A DNA stretch of 64,000 nt, from contig BSYQ01000012.1 in the NCBI GenBank assembly GCA_030272585.1, forward strand, positions 2,914,001 to 2,978,000. The letters are read 5' to 3'. Below the pieces are notes generated by a model, which did no database searches, was not told the DNA's origin, and saw only the letters and a list, made by a program, of their open reading frames with translations. The position numbers and the translations under genes were made by a program. This document shows, piece after piece, positions 60,701-64,000 of this stretch (position 1 is the stretch's first letter; each line of letters begins with the position of its first letter). The stretch is from Bryopsis sp. KO-2023. Its lineage: Eukaryota > Chlorophyta > Ulvophyceae > Bryopsidales > Bryopsidaceae.

Positions 60701-63700
60701 AAAACACAAGATCCTACACCTAGTGTGCCAGAGGTTTTGCACCACACTCTTTTTCTTTTCCAAGTTTTTCCGACTCAAAAAAAACCAAAAAAACCCTTTA
60801 AAATGTCGATAACAGGTGTTCACATGGGGGTTGAATTTCTGCGGAGAGCCAGGAATCCTTCGAAAACTCCAGACTGGCAAGGGAGGCTTGAATGCCCACT
60901 CTCATGTGAAACCCAAGCGCATCACAGGATTTGGAGATGCTAGGATTCGATCCGTGGACGTGGGCTACGTGTTCTCCATGCTGTTGGATTCCGAAGGCAG
61001 AGTGTGGACTTGTGACAGTGGATCGGATGGCTATGCCGGTCAATTGCCAGAGACCTTGAAAAAAAACGGAGTTCGATCATCCAACCAGGTCAGACATAGG
61101 TTTCAATCCGATCGATCATTCAAGAGGAAATATAGGTTCATCTCGACTCAAACAGATGTACTGCTACGCAAATAGGTGGGCCTATTCGTTTGTTTTCAAT
61201 ATTTAATTCTCCCCTCCACTCCCCCCCCCCCCCAAAAAAAAAAAAAAAAGAGAAAGAAAGAAAGGATTAAATCATTCTAGATTTAATCGAGTATAGCTTA
61301 GGACTGAATATACATCTGTACAAATAATAGATCATGAAATTTAATGGAAAACCCCATAGAACATGGATATATATCTATACATACATATACACATTAGATA
61401 ACTTGCACAAAACTCCATGGATACACAAGTTCTACAACGAATTCTTGATGTTGAAGCCAGTTTCTCTTTTCACGAATTCTTCCTGCATAAACGAAAGCAC
61501 AATCGAACGAAAACATAAAAAAAAAGCTCTTCCAAGGATAGACCCCCACCATCCATCTACGGTTTTTATAACCCCCCCCCCCCCCCTTTGGGTAAAAAAA
61601 ATAACATGGATAAACCTGCGTACTAAAGATGTATTCCTTAGTGACCACACTCTGATTATAAAAAAGGTCAAAAAATAGCAAGAAATTTCTTGAAATTTCG
61701 GAGAGAGAATGTTTGGGGGGAAGACATAGGAAATCCCCTCTGTACACATAAGCATCCTAAAACCCATCCTCTGAGGAACATACATACATCAATCAATACG
61801 TATTCAGCCTCCCATTGCAGCGCCAGACTCCGCCGAAACCTCGTCTATTTCCTGAAACTTTCCGAAACAAATGTCCAGCATCACCTCCCTATCCACCACC
61901 TTGACTCGGGGCCGTTCCAGAGCCTCCCCCTTCCGAACCTCATAATTATCCAGTCTTTTCCACATCTCATAATTAACCGCCCGAACCCCCCTGAATTTCA
62001 GCACTCGTTCCAGCCCTTCTCTCCCTTGCTTACCCCCCTCCACCCCCTCGCCATTTTCTGCCGAGGTTTTCCCCTCCAGCAACGTTTTCCGGTCCATAAA
62101 CACACAGTCGACAGTCTCCTCTGCATCGATCAGATTCGTTCCGATTATCCCCGACGGGCCTCGTTTCAACCAGCCGCACACATACAGCCCCTTTTCGAAA
62201 TTCTCGCTTCCTGGGGCCTCCACCACCCTCCCCTCGATGTTCGGAACGACACACTTTTCCTTGTCGAAGGGAATGTCTTTTTCCGCCCTGGTCGCTTTAT
62301 AGCCGATGCTTTTCAGAATCAGATCCACTGGGAAGCCCTCTATCCTGCCTGTGCTCCGGCATGGCCTCGGTCCATTCGGATTTGAAACTGGAGGATCGCA
62401 CAGTTGAGTATATTCCGTCAAAAGCTCGAATTTGCCCTCCTCCCCCTCGTATCTAGGAATCACCCGTCTAGGCATCCGGTAAAACCTCAAACTCAACCGT
62501 TTGGAGCTGTCAATCCCCATCCTCCGCTTGTCGTCACTGTTCTGCATGGCCCCAGTCAAAATGATCTGGATCCTCTTCTTCATTCTCACGTTTTTTATGG
62601 CCAACCGGTCGACCTTATCCAACCTCAAATCGTCTAATTTGATTTCCACGTCCATTTCATCCATCAGCAAGAGCTCCCTCAGCTCCTTCGACGTGAATTT
62701 GGCTTGGGCAGGTCCCCTCCTGCCTAAAATATGCACTTGTGTGACGTCACTCTTTCTCAGCGCCTCCAGAGCATGGTCAGCAATGTCAGTTTTCTCCAGT
62801 TCTTTGGGGTCCTTCAGCAAGATCCTGGCACAATCCAGCGCTACATTCCCCATACCAAAAATCGCAACGTTTCGGACACCCCTCAGATCGATATCCAGGT
62901 TTTTGTAGTCAGGGTGGCCATTATACCACCACACGAATTCCCTGGCTGAGAAAACCCCTTTCTGGTCCTCCCCCCTGATTTCCATGTCGACGTCCCCCTC
63001 TGCACCATAAGCCAGAATCACTCCATGATACAGATCCCTCAGCTCCGCCAATTTGATTTGCTTGCCGAATTCCACGTTCCCGAAGTACCTGCACTCCGGT
63101 TTTTCCAGGATTTTTTCGAATTGATTTATGACGTTTTTGGTTGGGTGGTGATCTGGGGCCACCCCAGTGGCGACCAGCCCAAAGGGAAATGGCAGCTTCT
63201 CGATGAAATCGATTTCCTTAGGAAATTTTTGGAATCTCCTGAGGATTCGATCGGCGGCGTAGAAACCGGCGGGGCCCGTTCCTACGATACAGAACTTATA
63301 CGTCTCGTCTTCCGCGTTGGGATCCACCGCACAGAACGCCCTCTGGAAATCCCTCTGCTTGGGGACGTTCAGTCGACTGTGCAACAGGATCTTTTCCGCC
63401 AATCGAAGCCCCGACCGGAGCATTTTCGATCGATTCTCGAGCGAAAACGGGCAGGCCAAGAGAACGCCCCACGCAACGAGATGATCATTCGAGTCTTTCT
63501 TGTTTCTGGCTGGCGCAAGTCGTCACGCTCGTACTCCAATCGTACGACACTTTCGGTTATGACCGGGCGTTATCTGGGCGTTGCCTGGGCGTTACACGTT
63601 CAGCGTTACAAGCATTACGATTATCCTTGCCCAGTACATAGTCACCATCTGGGTGTGAAACCCAACAGGGCAAAAACCTCAAAAATCACCAGGGTCCCAT

Positions 63701-63933
63701 ATACCCTGAAAATGACCTCATTACATCAGTGTCGTAGTGGCCCCTTCTGTTTTGCTGTCGAGATAGGAGGGTGAGCTGGGCAGGGTCATTGCAAACTCTG
63801 AGGATGGATTGACCCCCTCGATCGTGGAAGGCTTGCCATCCAAAATAACAAAAATAGCCGCCGGACGATGTTTCGGGTTGGCATTGGGAAAGGAAGGAGC
63901 TGTGTACTATTGGGGGTGTTCTATGTTCGGAGG
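57717..63933 (+). CDS. RCC1-repeat protein with N-terminal membrane anchor, 3' end beyond window
   Basis: Beta-propeller protein of the RCC1 superfamily; at least 431 residues are visible. Exons: 57717-57832, 58248-58311, 58580-58804, 59170-59349, 59655-59783, 60205-60342, 60816-61088, 63767-63933 (continues). The N-terminus is basic with a hydrophobic segment (SYVIWIIVIFACGVFGLTSW), like a presequence plus anchor. RCC1 blades follow: GMAGSGHSMASTSDGCIYTWG...GQLGAP; SVAAGRYHSVAASNEGKVYTWGLNDFGQLG; VRAGRYFTVALSSEGQ/VFTWG; SVDVGYVFSMLLDSEGRVWTC; and ITKIAAGRCFGLALGKEG. Mitochondrial anchored RCC1 proteins (RCC1L, yeast Fmp25) have this arrangement, so a mitochondrial role is possible but inferred. 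For exon 5 the acceptor was placed at CCGAG/GGGAGG to keep frame. Intron 7 (61089-63766) is 2.7 kb and contains the reductase gene on the other strand. Confidence 0.88.
59036..59074. repeat. (TAAAA)n microsatellite
   Basis: Nearly eight units of TAAAA in intron 3 of the RCC1-like gene. Confidence 0.9.
59860..59891. repeat. Dispersed repeat copy C
   Basis: CAGTATTACTCATTTGCGTC then GTGGACGAGCTA; aligns over its length to copies A and B. It lies in intron 5 of the RCC1-like gene. Confidence 0.6.
61804..63423 (-). CDS. FDXR: NADPH:ferredoxin (adrenodoxin) oxidoreductase, mitochondrial, intronless
   Basis: Flavoenzyme passing electrons from NADPH to mitochondrial ferredoxin for Fe-S cluster and heme-related chemistry. 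A single uninterrupted exon of 539 residues from ATG at 63423 to TGA at 61806-61804; the in-frame codons upstream of the ATG lack another Met. The N-terminus is a basic amphipathic presequence (MLRSGLRLAEKILLHSRLN). The FAD motif CIVGTGPAGFYAADRIL (about 45-61), the family segment FIEKLPFPFGLVATGVAPDH, the NADP motif AIFGMGNVALDCARILL, HILGRRGPAQAKFTSKELREL, and the C-terminal WLKRGPSGIIGTN are all intact. At 539 residues it is longer than the usual 460-500 because of a charged C-terminal insert (GKTSAENGEGVEGGKQGREG). Every other protein gene wholly in the window has introns. It lies antisense within intron 7 of the RCC1-like gene. Confidence 0.96.
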   Translation of the reverse strand: MLRSGLRLAEKILLHSRLNVPKQRDFQRAFCAVDPNAEDETYKFCIVGTGPAGFYAADRILRRFQKFPKEIDFIEKLPFPFGLVATGVAPDHHPTKNVINQFEKILEKPECRYFGNVEFGKQIKLAELRDLYHGVILAYGAEGDVDMEIRGEDQKGVFSAREFVWWYNGHPDYKNLDIDLRGVRNVAIFGMGNVALDCARILLKDPKELEKTDIADHALEALRKSDVTQVHILGRRGPAQAKFTSKELRELLLMDEMDVEIKLDDLRLDKVDRLAIKNVRMKKRIQIILTGAMQNSDDKRRMGIDSSKRLSLRFYRMPRRVIPRYEGEEGKFELLTEYTQLCDPPVSNPNGPRPCRSTGRIEGFPVDLILKSIGYKATRAEKDIPFDKEKCVVPNIEGRVVEAPGSENFEKGLYVCGWLKRGPSGIIGTNLIDAEETVDCVFMDRKTLLEGKTSAENGEGVEGGKQGREGLERVLKFRGVRAVNYEMWKRLDNYEVRKGEALERPRVKVVDREVMLDICFGKFQEIDEVSAESGAAMGG

Positions 63934-64000
63934 GTAAGGAATATCAATGAACGAAATTATAAAACTCTACCTTTTTCAAGAAGAAAAAAGCAACGTTGAA

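Noticed and set aside
62404..63774. Long plus-strand open frames opposite the reductase gene
   Set aside because: Antisense shadows of the FDXR exon; only the last part (63767 on) is coding, as the next RCC1 exon.

Overview
The window is nuclear DNA from a photosynthetic, flagellated eukaryote with green-lineage affinity. The evidence is a green-type light-harvesting protein, a homologue of the plant proton pump interactor, a type-II NADH dehydrogenase with an EF-hand, a CCDC113/CFAP263 axonemal coiled-coil protein, and plant-type TTTAGGG repeats. Genes are rich in spliceosomal introns (mostly GT-AG, 50 to 750 bp). Introns and intergenic DNA are full of homopolymer runs (T-tracts abutting G-tracts, C-tracts abutting A-tracts) and AT microsatellites. 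A green alga (prasinophyte or early streptophyte grade) or another alga with a green plastid is likely; the exact group cannot be fixed from this sequence. All gene models were spliced by hand; exon phases agree from first to last exon in every model, with the doubtful junctions stated.

Layout. 1-478: 3' end of a light-harvesting protein gene (+). 1252-1332: tRNA-Ser(UGA) (-). 1783-6120: secreted spondin-domain protein (+), split by a 2.38-kb element with terminal inverted repeats at 3012-5392. 6.1-10.5 kb: no convincing gene, one tRNA-like Pol III unit. 10470-11630: secreted Ala/Cys-rich protein (-). 12357-14915: proteasome subunit alpha type 1 (-). 16991-28254: 16-exon gene for a 1677-residue beta-helix (Pmp-repeat) surface protein with a multi-pass membrane domain (+). 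29963-33964: proton-pump-interactor-like tail-anchored coiled coil (+). 34.0-37.3 kb: gene-free, with two MITE-like elements. 37311-37981: small TPR-like protein (+). 38767-43753: alternative NADH dehydrogenase (+). 46025-48386: CCDC113 (+). 50405-52164: Pro-rich protein of unknown function (+). 54579-56840: GORAB-like golgin (-). 57.4-57.66 kb: GC-rich inverted-repeat block holding telomere-like repeats. 57717 to beyond 63933: RCC1-repeat protein with an N-terminal membrane anchor (+), whose 2.7-kb intron contains an intronless ferredoxin/adrenodoxin reductase gene on the opposite strand (61804-63423).

The genes are functionally mixed: photosynthesis, proteasome, mitochondrial electron transfer, cilia, Golgi and cell surface. 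There is no sign of an operon-like cluster. The most unusual observations are the TIR element that occupies a spondin-gene intron with the 3' splice site built into its terminal repeat; the intronless mitochondrial reductase nested antisense in an intron; a tandem duplication of a 3' splice site in the NADH dehydrogenase gene; and telomere-like repeats inside an inverted-repeat block.
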